This document shows, one piece after another, positions 26,614 to 38,470 of a DNA stretch of 64,000 nt. This DNA is from Sphagnum compactum (lineage: Eukaryota > Bryophyta > Sphagnopsida > Sphagnales), in the NCBI GenBank assembly GCA_965153455.1, contig OZ234504.1, positions 4,092,001 to 4,156,000 of the forward strand. The letters are read 5' to 3'. The first letter of the stretch is position 1, and each line of letters starts with the position of its first letter. The notes under the pieces are model-generated. The model made no database searches and was not told the DNA's origin. It saw nothing but the letters and a program-made list of their open reading frames with translations. The position numbers and the translations under genes are program-made.

Positions 26614-26750
26614 CATTACTACAAAATGTGGGTGTAGTTCACTAGTCCCTGTTCACTAGACCAATGAATTCACTACTTTCCAACTAGTTCACATAGTTGA
26701 ATACTTGACCATATAACATTGTTGTGGTTCACATACACTTTTTAGCATAT
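26614..26750 (+). mobile_element. CACTA-like element end (copy 2)
   Basis: Begins CATTACTACAAAATGTGGG and continues GTTCACTAGTCCCTG, aligned with the end at 834-960. Similarity begins exactly at the CATTA, while the flanks differ. A related end in the same orientation, CATTATTACAAAAGTGTGG, lies at 27107. Neither has an identified partner end. Confidence 0.45.
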
Positions 26751-27106
26751 GGGAGGTTTTTAATCACACGTGCAACTATGATTTGTAACTAGTATTAGTT
26801 TGGATGAAAATGAAGATGAAAAATGCATTCATATCATCCACGATTAATGTTGTTTAAAACTTAGATGAAAATTTAATTGTTTTTGTGACTGGTGATGTAA
26901 TTGATAGGTGAATAAACATGTGGCATTTTATTCAACTTAAGTTATGACTATATATCATAGTTGCAAATATACATATGCTAATTAATGCATGTAATATGCC
27001 ATGTTGACTTAGGTAGTTTAGGCCTAAACAACCCCTAGGTATTGTAGGTAGTTTGGGTAGATTTTAAGTATGGCATGCCCCTAAGTACCTTAGGCAGTTT
27101 AAACAC

Positions 27107-27840
27107 ATTATTACAAAAGTGTGGTTTTATGACTGGACATTTTTTTTATGGTTGAATAACTTAAAATAGCTTAAGGTCAAATATCCAAGAATAGCTTAAT
27201 GTAGAATGGCTTATAATAATACTAAATAGTTTAGGATATAATAGCCTATGATAGATTATAGTAAAATACTTGAAAATAACTTAAAGTAACCTAAAATAAC
27301 TCAAAATAACCTAGGATAAAATAGCCTAGAATAGCCTAGGGGTAGAATAATCAAAAAATAACCAAGAATGTTTTTATATAGCTAAGAATATTTTAGGGTA
27401 GAATAACCAAAAGTAGTCTAGGGTAAAATAATTTAGAAGAGTTTAGGAAAAAATAAATTAAATTAACCTAAAGTAATTAAAAATAACTAAAGGTAAATTA
27501 ACCAAAAATAACATAGGGTAGAATAACCAAATGTAAAATAACTTGGAATAATTTAAATGAAAATAATTTAAAATAATTGAAAAGAGCCTAGGGTGGAATA
27601 ATTTAAAATAATAAAAATAAATCTAAGGTGGAATAACCTAAAATAGCCAAAAGTAGCCTAGAATAGCCCAAAATAACCTAGAATTAAATAGTTTGGAATG
27701 GCCTAAGGTAGAAAAATTTCAAATAACATAAGGTAGCCTAACTTAGAATCATTTTAAAATAAAACTTAAAGTGACCACCTGGAAGTAGCCTATAATAGCT
27801 TAAAATGGTTCAAGATAACAAAATAGTTATGGTAGCTAGG
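27107..27840. repeat. Degenerate AATAGCCTA repeat, block 2
   Basis: After a CACTA-like end at 27107, about 700 bp is composed of AATAGCCTAG, AAAATAACCTA, GGGTAGAATAA and AATAACTTAAA variants with a loose period near 10-20 bp. It shares the TAGCCTA core with the blocks at 26.3 and 33.7 kb. It contains no open frame of note. Confidence 0.55.
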
Positions 27841-29879
27841 CTAGGCCACATAGGTAAGATAGAAAAAAATGTGTAATGATGCGATGAAAAAAATTAGGTG
27901 AATGTATAGTTCAAAAAAGGACATTGAAAATTAAAGTAATAACATTAATGTATGAAAATGTAGGATGGTTTGCCTAATATAGAGCATGAAATATAATCCA
28001 AATATTGAAGATTTGTTGTTGTATGTGCACATGGAAAGTACATTAGATATACACATTTGTCAAGTAATGGGCATGAACCTTCTTCTAGATTTGATCTTGA
28101 ATTTGCTTGGTTGATACCTAAGGTGAATACAAAGTGTGAGACAACACATCCAAAGTTGTAAGCTAATTTGCCCAATGTTCAAATTCAAGCATACCTTTTT
28201 AAGTTTATGTGCATAATATTCTAATAACAAGGTTAAAAAGCCAACATGACCACTAATTTTCATTCCAAAACTTTCATCCATGAATTTTTTTCATCCCTTA
28301 ATAGTTCCTACATCACAAACTTTGTGGGTCATGGTTTGGCAATAATAGCCATGCAAAATTTGTTCTTTCATAGGTTTGTATTGTTTAGACAGGAATGTTG
28401 TGTATTATTTAGACTTTCGTGTGTTAAACAACATGAATAGACATACAACATTCGTGTTGAAACAATATGAATATCATATGACATTCATGTCTAAACAATG
28501 TGCACAACATTTGTGTTTAAATAATATGAATAACAGGTGGTTATGACTATGATAACGGATATGACTTGTGGCATATAGAACATGAATGTTTGGACTCCAT
28601 AGTCATGTAGTCATGCCTAATCATATATTGTGGTTAGGCTACAAATGGAGTCATTTTTAAAATCCTATATGCCATGTTTTAGCGTAGTGAATGTCTTGAC
28701 CTTTAATAAGGAAATGTGTTGAGGGAATAAATCTATAATTTAAATGGCCCCAAGTGAATCATCTTGCAATAACATTTTTTTTTTGAAAAAATGACAAAGT
28801 CAACATGATCTTGAATGTTTGTTCAAGGTTTTGATGCAAACATGCTATATAGTTTCTAATTGATATGGCCCAAGCTTTTTGTAAAGTTTGTGGCAATCAT
28901 ATGGATGTGTAACCTAGAAGGAATTATGTGGATGTACATATTCGATGGCAATTGTATGTTGGAGGGCAATACGTGAATTGGTAATTTGGTAATTGAAATG
29001 AAATGAAAGATTCTTGTGGACTACAATATATATTTGAAATGTTTTGAGTAGATTAATTTTTGATAGATAGAAATTAGGATTGATAGTTTTGTATAGGTAA
29101 TCGGTAGTAATTAATTGGATGTTGTGGATTTGTAGCCAATATTGAATTTGTTGATGTGATAGGGTGGGGTCTAGATTTTTGGCCCATTATAAAGAAAGGA
29201 GTTTTAAAGTGTGGGAGTTTGAAATGTTTAATTTTGGTGCTACTATCTATGAATGGTGGTGGAAAAATGTTTAATTGATTTTGTCTAGTATTTGATGTCA
29301 TCATGGATCAATCATCAATTAAAGATGGAACAAAATGGTTATCAAATTTGTCCCTTTTAGTGTTTGAATGTTGAATTGCCCTAACAACAAAATGATCCCA
29401 TTAAGTTATATTTTTGTTATGATATTGGTGTGAACCTCATAGTACTTGCGTGAAAATATGGTAAGAGGAGCTAATGTTATGGTAACCATTGTTGAATCTA
29501 AAATGTAAATTATATCATTCTCTAACCTAAGGCTCCAATTTGCCCAAAATTTGGCATCGTGGTAACACTATTGTTCCATTCTAAGCTTTGCAAGGAAATT
29601 GTATTTTTCTAATGACCCAAAGGCTCCAAAAGCATCTAAACCTAAAATTAATGTTTTTTTGTACTAGTGGACTTTCAACATTTTGTGCGTGGGACATTAT
29701 TTGTAAACACATTATAAATGTGTAAAATTTAAATATTTTAAAAGTTTATTGCAAGTCCAAATTACATGGATGAAATATTGAAGAATCATGGATGAAAACT
29801 TGGCATATCTAAGTCTATTTCAAAATCAATGGTGAAGTTTAAACAACATGCAACTCGACATATCATGATCATTCACAAT
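27841..29879. other. No gene recognised
   Basis: AT-rich sequence. A short imperfect tandem repeat of AACATTCGTGT-TAAACAATATGAATA units (about 32 bp, three to four copies) occurs at about 28405-28530. Minus-strand frames at 27945-28281 and 29074-29304 have no recognised domain. Confidence 0.35.
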
Positions 29880-29995
29880 CACTACTAGGAAAGTGTGGTG
29901 TAGTTCACTACGCTATTTCACTATGTAACCATAAAAGTGAATTAAGTTCACTGTAATTTCACTACCCTTACCTTCATTGGTGAAAATGGTTCACT
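29880..29995 (+). mobile_element. CACTA terminus with subterminal TTCACTA repeats
   Basis: CACTACTAGGAAAGTGTGG at 29880 matches plant CACTA ends. TTCACTA and related words then recur about eight times within 110 bp, as in the subterminal repeats that bind the CACTA-encoded protein. An inverted CACTACTAGAAAT end lies at 34631-34643. The 3-bp flanks (AAT left, AAA right) are not identical, so the pairing is unproven. Confidence 0.55.
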
Positions 29996-30594
29996 ATATG
30001 GTGAAAATGTTTACTAAGGGTGAAGTTTGTTTACTAGGTTTGTTTTTTAACATTATTAAAATAATTATTGAAAATCCTCTAGTTAATTGGGTTCAGGGCA
30101 TTAGTAAATTAATTAGTTATATGTGCATATTTATCTATATATTCCCATTTCAAGCATTGATCATGCGTTTGATGATTATTTCCACTTACATTTTTACTCT
30201 TGTTTTTGGGGGAAGGAAAAATTATGGATGTGGTAGAAAAATAATGGCTTGACTTTCTTGTCCACGATATTGAGGTAACATGCAGAAGACAAAACCATTC
30301 ATTCCCATGTGGGACACAATAAAATATGAAGTTTTTAAATCCTTAAGTTGTGAGATGTCCAACATATGCCAGGTCCACATTGAACTTTTGATGATGCTCC
30401 AAATACATGTGTGAATGTGGACTAGCTAAGGCCATAGCCAAAATCACTACATGTTTGTTTTTCCTGCATAAACAGTAGGTTCAACATGGGTATTCAGTTG
30501 AGGTACGTATTGTTGAGAGTCTAGATGCTAGCCATCATCTGTGAACAGGCGGAACACAACAGGCTTAGTGATTCTAACACAATAGGCCTCCTCA

Positions 30595-30785
30595 GGCCAG
30601 TAGCCCTTACATACATGTAGAATGGGCTTGGTAGGCCTAGCCCTTATGTACTATGGAATGGGACTGGTTTGGCTGGCCCTTATGTACTATGGAACAACCT
30701 TTAGAGGGCCGAACTTTAGAGGGCTGATGCTTACATACTATGGAACCAAGCCTCATAGAGCCAACCCATATTTACTATGGAAGAA
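30595..30785. repeat. Five-unit ~37-bp imperfect tandem repeat
   Basis: Units carry AGCCCTTATGTACTATGGAA followed by a variable GGGACTGGTTTGG-like part. TACTATGGAA or a close variant (TACATGTAGAA, TACTATGGAACC) occurs five times. One unit has an extra internal TTTAGAGGG duplication. Confidence 0.6.
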
Positions 30786-31775
30786 CCGCCCAACATTTGT
30801 TCGGACATTTTAGGGTTTGCATGTTTGTCACAATGGGTTTGGAAATTTGTTCCCAGTGTCGTTTTTTGACAATGGCAGTTGTAGAAAATAGAGATATGGA
30901 GCTAGCAGTCTGGAAAAGGGTTTGGTAGATTTGATTGGGGGTTGGGAGAAGTTTTGCTTCTATGTTTTTTTGTTTGCAGCGAGCTGGTAATAGCACTCAA
31001 GTGATGGAATCATTGCTTCTAAGAACCCTTGAGTCGATGCTTCGGCACTAGCTTCGGTGACCATCAAGGACTTGGTAGGCTTCTGAATCATCTTGTTTTT
31101 TTTTACCAAAATGACTTTGTGATCTGCATTTATAGTTTGTGCTATGTCAGTGACTTGCAAGTCTTGTTTCTTTAGATTATTCGTTTTATCTGTAGATTGC
31201 AACCCATGATTTCTCAATATTAGCAAATGAATGTTCAATGTTGCTATAAAAAGACATTTTTATTCTAAACTAATGGAGTATATGGTGATTGTTGTCACCA
31301 ATGTCCAAACACAAGGACTTTATCTTAGTTGTTGCATCAAGATCATTACAGTGAAACAAATGCAATGAGTGTGTTATTCCTTAACAACAGATAGCTGGTG
31401 ATTGGTTGGAATTTGCAGGGAATTTTACTTAGTCTAACAACACCTAACTACACACATATACCAACATTTGTTGGAGGTGGAAGTTCATAAGGAAGGTTGT
31501 TATAACCAAGAGAGCAAGTCCTTTAACTTGTGCAAACTTTGGTCGACCTATTAGGAGACCGACCCCAAAGTAACCTATGACCTCCAAGGACCATGGCACC
31601 TCTGACTCTATTAGAACCAAACTAGATGGTAGGCAAAACTATTTATGTTATTTACAAGGATTATGAAGTTCTCTTTAGGGGTTTGATTACATTGCACTTT
31701 TTGAATGGAGTCTTGTGTTGTACTATGTTTCACTGATTTTTAGTGATGCTGCTATGTACTGTTTGATATGGTCAG

Positions 31776-32302
31776 GTTATTGTGGAAAAGGCTGAAAAGA
31801 GTGACATCCCTGACATTGACAAGAAGAAGTGGGTACTTTCTATTTGGTCCTTAAATGGCTCTTTCTGGCATTGTGAGTTCAATGTTGCCATGAATGCAGA
31901 TGTCACAATGTCTTCAACATGATGAATACCAGAAGTTAATTTTTAACTCTAATGTTGTTTGGTGTAGGTATCTGGTCCCAGCAGACTTGACTATAGGCCA
32001 GTTTGTTTATGTCATTTGAAAGCGCATCAAGCTGAGTTTTGAAAAGGCCATCTTCATATTTGTCAAGAATGTTCTGCCCCCAACAGGTACTTCAAAAGTG
32101 TCAGAAACATTTGAACTCTGCAGTGTCATCAACTGTTGCATATGGTCTGTTTTACTTGCTCTTTCTGTTACTGATACCCTCATTTGTTTGGTTGGCAGCT
32201 ACAATGATGTCATCAATATATGAGGAGCACAAGGATGAGGATGGCTTTCTTTATTTCACATATAGTGGTGAAAACACTTTTGGAGACTTATATATGTGTT
32301 AG
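31776..32302 (+). pseudogene. ATG8 pseudogene (5'-truncated, introns retained)
   Basis: Three exon-like pieces encode the C-terminal two thirds of the ubiquitin-like autophagy protein ATG8, which is joined to phosphatidylethanolamine on autophagosome membranes. Piece 1 (31776-31828) gives VIVEKAEKSDIPDIDKKK. Piece 2 (31968-32086) gives YLVPADLTIGQFVYV through FVKNVLPPT. Piece 3 (32199-32302) gives [20 protein letters not shown], then ENTFG and a short tail, including the glycine exposed by ATG4. Introns 31829-31967 and 32087-32198 have GT...AG ends and sit where I expect plant ATG8 introns. A TGA at 32017-32019 replaces an arginine codon of the VVRKRIK segment. An AG acceptor precedes piece 1, but the N-terminal exon (EHPLERR...YPDRIP) is not found upstream. 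It arose by DNA duplication, not retroposition, and cannot make normal ATG8. Confidence 0.9.
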
Positions 32303-33640
32303 CAGCAAGGAGGATGAGTGGCGATTGAACTTAAGGATGATGACACATGGCAGACCATGGAACGTTCATTGACCATTTGACACGTGTTCATTTTTAACAC
32401 CAATTATATGGTGACACGTGGCAATCAAGGCCCACCTATTTTTTAAATTTTAAATATTAATTAATAAAATTTACGTCATCCAATTTATGGCTACTAAGAT
32501 GTTGACACGTGGTGCCTAGGTAGGTAGATAATAATTAAACCCTATTAAGTAAGTAGGTTTATTTAGGTATGTAAGTAGGTTGAAAAATAACTAGATTTAG
32601 GTTATATAAGTAGGTTTAGAATAATCCGATTTTATTTTTAAGTTTGACCATTTCATAAAGGTCAAGTTTTTTTCATTCATTCATCCCCAATGGCACTTGG
32701 TATTTGGTTTCAACATAACTATTGCTCCTAGTTATATTCTGAGCCTAATAGAATTGGAAGCCAAAGGATATGGGTTAAAACATTCCATTGCAAACCTCAT
32801 GAACCAACCTAGTTGCACATTAGATGCAACTATTGTATTAAAGTATACCAGCCAGGGGATGGCTCTATTGCTTTTGGTGTCCAAACAAAACTTGAAACCC
32901 TCCTCTTGGCGCATCTAATACACTAAAAATCGTTGAAAACAGATTAGAAATGAGAAAGTTATGGCCCCCCAAAGTAGAGGGGGTCAAAAAATTCCAAAAA
33001 AAAAACTATTGAACACTACAAAGGCCGGTTCTTAAACACCCAGAAAGTTCATTTTATGTTTTTTTTTGCTATTAGAATTCCAATGTGATTTGTAGGACTT
33101 CAGATGGCGCTCCTATAGCACTTTAAACCGTTTAAAATGAATAAGAAATAAGAAAGTTATGAGCTTTGAAAGTAGGAGGGGTCCAAAGAAAAAAACAAAA
33201 TACAAAACGTTTTATAACTTGGAAAGCTTATTTTTCTTATTTTTCTTCTTGTTAGTTTTTCATTACTCCTTTTCTTTTGCACTTCACAGGTGATTATAAG
33301 ATATTTTTAGTAATTATGATTACTTAATGAAAATATGATTTTAATACTATTATCTAGTTTAAATTAATAATGAACTTAGGACGTTTGTATACTTGTAGGT
33401 TAATTAATGTAGCCTATTTACATTAATATTTTAACATAAATAATAAAATTTAAATATACAATACCTATTGATTATATATATATATAATTGATTATCACTA
33501 TAATTATAATAAACATTTAATTAATAATTATGATTATTTATAATAATTTTTAAAATATTATCATATTAACTGATTTTGAATAATTTTTTGTTTAATCAAA
33601 TGTACATTTTCTGAAAAAATATTCCAAAATAAAATAAAGT
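32303..33640. other. No gene recognised
   Basis: Sequence after the ATG8 copy. TAGGTAGGTA-like words occur at 32510-32610. The 32697-32918 frame (73 codons, plus strand) has no recognised domain. Confidence 0.35.
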
Positions 33641-33649
33641 CAAACATAT

Positions 33650-34365
33650 TTAAACCATGGTTTAGTTTAACTTAATTTAATTTAGCATAATATAGTTTAA
33701 CAATAATTAATTTAAACCTAACTTAATTTAACCATTGTTAATTTTAACCTAATTTAGTTTAGCCATAAATATTTTAGCATAATTTAATTTAACCATATTT
33801 ATTTTATCCTAATTTAATTTAATTTAGCCATAATAAATATAGTCTAATTTAGTTTAGCCATAAATATTATAGCCTAACTTAATTTAGTCATAATTAGTCT
33901 GGCCTAACTTAATTTAGCCATATTTATTTTAGCCTATTTTAATTTAGCTTAATTTATTTTAGCCATAATTAATATAATCTAATTTAATTTAGCCTAACTT
34001 GATTTAGCCATAATTAGTTTGGCCTAACTTAATTTAGCCATAGTTAATTTAAATTAATTTAATTTAGCCATAATTGATTTAATTTAATAAATTTAGCCAT
34101 GGTTAATTTTAGCCTAATTTAATTTAGCCATTATTATTTTAGCCTAACTTAATTTAACTATGGTTAGTTTAGCTTAATTTAATTTAATTTAATTTAGCCA
34201 TAATTAATCTAGTTTAGGTTAATTTAACTTAATTTAAATTAGCCATAATTAGTTTAGCCTAACTTAATTTAGCCATGGTTAGTTTAACTTTTTAGTTTAT
34301 TTAGCCTAAGTTAGTTTTACCATGGTTATTTTAACCTAGGTTAATTTAGAGGTTATTTTAAACCC
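33650..34365 (+). repeat. Degenerate AATTTAGCCATAATTAG repeat, block 3
   Basis: About 700 bp of variants of TTAGCCATAATTAGTTTAGCC, with alternating TTTAGCCTAA and TTTAGCCATA cores at roughly 20-35 bp spacing and no exact unit. Same vocabulary as block 1 in the opposite orientation. It lies about 280 bp inside the inverted CACTA end at 34643. Confidence 0.6.
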
Positions 34366-34469
34366 CTTAGTACTAGAGGTACGTAATATTATTATATATA
34401 GCCTACGTAGATATATTAAGTATAATAATTTAAGTATGTATAAGTTTAGGCCATTATTTTTATGACACG

Positions 34470-34643
34470 TGTCCATGTTGTACACATTTAGTTGCATGCT
34501 AGTTGCACACACAACTGTATGGCCCAAAAATTATACAATACCGAATTTGTAGTTGCAAACATGACCAAGATAGTTACAAACGACAACCAGTTGCATGCCA
34601 GTTGCATAGTGACTGGTTGCAAATGACAAGATTTCTAGTAGTG
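34470..34643 (-). mobile_element. Inverted CACTA terminus with GTTGCA repeats
   Basis: Read on the minus strand from 34643 it begins CACTACTAGAAATCTTGTC. Inside, GTTGCA and TTGCAT words occur about nine times from 34485 to 34625, a typical subterminal repeat cluster. These differ from the TTCACTA cluster at the 29880 end, so the two ends may be the asymmetric ends of one element or belong to two elements. Confidence 0.5.
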
Positions 34644-35092
34644 AAAGGCAACACCTTTGTGAATAACTATTGCAAATCATATACAATGGGGCAAGAAATG
34701 AGAATCATGGTTACACAGTCTAAGAAATAGAGCAAATGCCAAACTTGACCTTATACACAAATTTGGGATCAAACAAATCAACATCATGTCTAAATTGCCC
34801 TATTAGTAGGTAAGCATTTTGGGCCCTACTCTTAAGTTGATTTTCTATTATACTTATCTGGGCACAATATAGTCATATCAATTAAGTTGTTGAAAAGACT
34901 TTGAATAATGGCACCTTCATCTTATAGTTATTGCCATAGGCCTATAATTAGGTGCAAGAAACAAAGTTCTTAGTCTGCATGGTGGTAATTAAGTTGAATT
35001 GAGCAAATGTACAATTTTGATTTAGTGGATAGTGATCATGGTGAGTTTCATCCACTTTCTTGTTGAAATGGTGATGAAATATGAAAGGGACG

Positions 35093-36270
35093 AAGTCTCA
35101 TGACTATCATGTTATGATGCAAGAGATATTGCCACTATGCATGCGACACAATATGGCAAAGGGTTATAAAATGGCCATTATTCAGTTATCACATGTGTTC
35201 AAAAAACTAGGTGTAAAAATTGTGGGATCCGGCAACAATGGGGGACTTTAAACAAGATGTGCAACACTAACATTAATCATGTTGGAATGGGATTTCCCTC
35301 TATCATCTTTTGTATTTTGACACATATTTTGGTTCATTTAGTGGAGAAACTAGAATTGTGGTCCAATCCACACCCAGTGGATGTACCCAATTGAATGATA
35401 CTTGAAAACCTCGAAGGGATTTGTGAAAAATAAAATTTGGCATGATGTCAACATGGTAGAAGGCTATGCATTAGAGGAGGCCTTACAATTTTGCACAAAA
35501 TAATTATCTAGGATTTTACAACCATAAGGTAGAGAATATGGGATGAGAAAGAAGACCCACCCATGTATGAATGATGAAATGTTTAAAGGAAGTGGACATT
35601 TACAGATCATGAGTGTAAATCTTTGGGACATGGCAACATTAAAGTGATTGATTTTGATTAAATGTTATTTATATTGTTGCCATGCCATTGTTTGTAAGTT
35701 GCAAAGTTGAAAGTTGGCATGAAAATTATGGCAAGAAACATGCCTAATAAATACAAATATGTAACCAAGAGAAGATAGAGTTCTTATTTAACATAGGTGA
35801 TTTCAAACAAGGGTTGTTCATGTGTTCCTAGATCATCCCATGGAAGTGCCACCATTTTCAACATGGATAAGAACTTCAATTGCTACAACTATCAAAAAAA
35901 GGGACATAATTGAAAAAGATGTGGTGCAAATGTCCATGCCACCAACACTTGAAGCCAACCCTTATCAAGAAATGTGGGCATATAGTAACTACATCCATGT
36001 TTCAAGTGTTGAAGAACACTTGACAACATGTGATAATGGGGTAGCAACAATTTTTGAACAAAAATGTGTGTTTGGACCAAGTGATCAAAATCCAATGCTT
36101 GCAAAGCTGAAATATACAAGAAGGGTTGAAGAGATATTAGAGCTAAACTACATGGTATTAAACATAATTGTTTTGTAATTGGGTAAAAGAAATTACTTTA
36201 GGAATATTGCAATAGCCAAGAGAAATGAATATGGCTTCATTTACTTAAGCTTTGCTTCCTTAACTCCCAT
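35093..36270 (+). pseudogene. CACTA (En/Spm) transposase remnant
   Basis: Decayed C-terminal half of a CACTA transposase ORF. 35093-35226 reads KSHDYHVMMQEILPL and continues IIQLSHVFKKLG. After frame changes and stops, 35370-35525 gives WMYPIE*YLKTSKGFVKNK and then MVEGYALEEALQFCTK. These are hallmarks of the DUF4218 segment that follows the TNP2 domain. The open frame 35822-36178 gives MWAYSNYIHV, then GVATIFEQKCVFG and RRVEEILELNYMVLNIIVL, matching the DUF4216 segment near the end of such proteins. It continues weakly (KRNEYGFIYL) to about 36270. The catalytic TNP2 part upstream was not found. Several stops and frameshifts make it non-functional. Confidence 0.82.
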
Positions 36271-36814
36271 TTTTTACTAGTCTTTTTTTTTTGTTACATG
36301 TGGAGCAAATTCTTTTTTTTAATGACATGAAAGAAAGAGGATGGAAAGTCAAATTTAACACTTGCATAATATCTTTTCTTGAACTTATGAAAATATGGTC
36401 AAGGCATTAAACATTGTAGTATATAGGGACATAATTTTTTATTTTAGTGCTTAAAAAAATTGGAAATAATTTTTCATATAATAATTACACATGTGGCAGA
36501 ATCATTGGCAATGCTAACTTGATTTTGTCACATCCCACATGTCATAGTCCACTTCAAAATTATCTATGATTGTTTTTAATCACATGCCACATGTGACAAT
36601 CCACTTCAAAAATGTTTGATTATTTCAATTACATGCCACATGTCACAACTAATGGACGGTGAATGTTGGGGCATAATGTGTTTATGATAGTATTTGCATT
36701 AAATGTTTGTCTTTTGAGAACAAATCACAAACCTTTGGTATTATGGCTTGTAATTGTTTTTGATGTTTATGGAAGCACAGGTTGTTGGATTATAATGTTG
36801 TAGAACTTTTGTTT

Positions 36815-38470
36815 CAAAATTATTCATCATGTGCATGCCAAACATACCATTGTTGATGCACTAAATAGGAATTTGGGAAATATGTCCAAGGAGGATGAGG
36901 ACTTTGGGAATGATATTTACGATTTAGAAGGATTCTGGAGGAGCTTATGGCATCAATATGGATAAAACATTATGAAAGACAAATAGGTATGTGGCATGTG
37001 AACTTGTCATTAACCTATTTATTTTGAAGAAGTAATGTTAACAACTTTGAAAATCAAGAGGAAGTGAAAGCTATCAAACATGAATGTGGAAGGATGATTT
37101 AGGAAGATTATTAATAACCAACCTATGATGCGTAGATCGCATGGTTGATAAGGCCAAAGGAATTTGAGAATTGAAAGTCCAGCTATGGTGTTGGATCTGT
37201 TTGAAGATGAATAGATGTTGAACATTGACAATTGGAAAGATGAATTGTCTATGACTTTGCTTATTGGAATTATGCTTAACACAAATTTGCATGCTTCTTT
37301 TGAAATTGAAAGGGCAAAAAAACATATGATGAAATAACATTGGCTAAAAGACACATTGTATTTCTAGAATTGGTTGTTCCATAACTTGAGGAGAAAAAGG
37401 TCATTGAAAAAATGCATAATGAGATGGGGCATTTTGGATTTTGATTAAAGAAAAGGAGATTTTTTTGGCATGATAGAATTGAGTTTATCAAATAATTGGT
37501 CAGAGCGTATGATAAATGTAAAATAAGACAATTTAGTGATTTGTATGTTGGCAATGAGGAGATGAAAAATGTACATGTATGCAAAATTACTTTATCACAT
37601 TATTCTTGATATAAAAGCCAATTGCCAAAATTTGTGAAAGGCAACAAATATGTACTGGTCACAATTGACCATTATTTTAAATGGTGCAAAGCTTGTCTAA
37701 TGAAGGGGTACAATGCATTTATTATTGCAAAAATTTTGAAAGAACAAATCATTTGCAAGTTTGGCATTGCTAAATTCATCTTAACTTATAATGGGAGTGA
37801 ATGGATGAAGGAATTTGATGTAATGTTTTAAGATTGTGGCATTGCTCAACATTTTATTATTCCTATTTGGTTTCAATGCAATGGGACGATGGAATGTTTG
37901 ATTTAGACAATCAAACATGGACTAATAGTTTTGTCAACTTCCAACACATAGAGATGGGATATGTAATTACCAAGGATTTTTTTGGATATGTTGTGGCATC
38001 CAAGAAAACATAAAATATTTTTCATATATGGTGTTCATTAAGTGTACCCCACATTTTAGTGCTAACACCAATTTGAGTGGGTAGTGTGATGTTATTGATG
38101 AATAAGTTGAACTTGAATTCATGGCGGAACATATGGTGTGTAATATGTAGCTTATTGTAAACATTCACAAGTCCATAGTTGAAAATGTAAAGAAATCACA
38201 AAAAAACAATGAAAAATCTATGTAGCTCACAAGGGACTTCAAATGTTTGTTGGGTTTTATGAGAATAATGTTAAAGTGAAAATGTGCAAACTTGGTAGGA
38301 AAAGATGATTAGTCTTAGAAGTTGGAAATGACCTTATTTTTTGTGGGGTACAAGGATGGAAAAGGTTTTGGGGAACATGGTGAAGGTTGTAGGATTTGTG
38401 TGATCAAGAATTTGAATGAGAAGCAATGGGAAAAAGTTGAGAAGGATTTATAAATTTACCATTTTGTAGC
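36815..38470 (+). pseudogene. Ty3/gypsy pol remnant (RNase H end, integrase, C-terminus)
   Basis: Non-contiguous pieces run in the order of a Ty3/gypsy pol. 36815-36963 is the end of RNase H (HTIVDALNRNLGNM). 37400-37535 is the integrase zinc region (MHNEMGHFG ... YDKCKIRQ), with the first cysteine of CxxC changed to tyrosine and two stops. 37622-37831 is the integrase core (KYVLVTIDHYFKWCKA ... LTYNGSEW), where the second catalytic aspartate reads tyrosine. NGTMECLI near 37875 holds the catalytic-glutamate region. 38340-38460 gives the conserved tail GYKDGKGFGEHGEGCRICVI, ending at a TAA. Protease and reverse transcriptase are missing. It is dead and has no LTRs that I can see. It follows the CACTA remnant by about 550 bp. 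Confidence 0.82.

Noticed and set aside
31776-32302. Functional ATG8 gene
   Set aside because: The N-terminal exon is not found upstream and a TGA interrupts the second coding piece.
35868-35915. A CYNYQKKGHN*KRC string resembling a retroviral CCHC knuckle
   Set aside because: It lies in another frame of sequence that reads well as the CACTA DUF4216 region (MWAYSNY, FEQKC, RRVEEILELNY), it lacks one cysteine and contains a stop.
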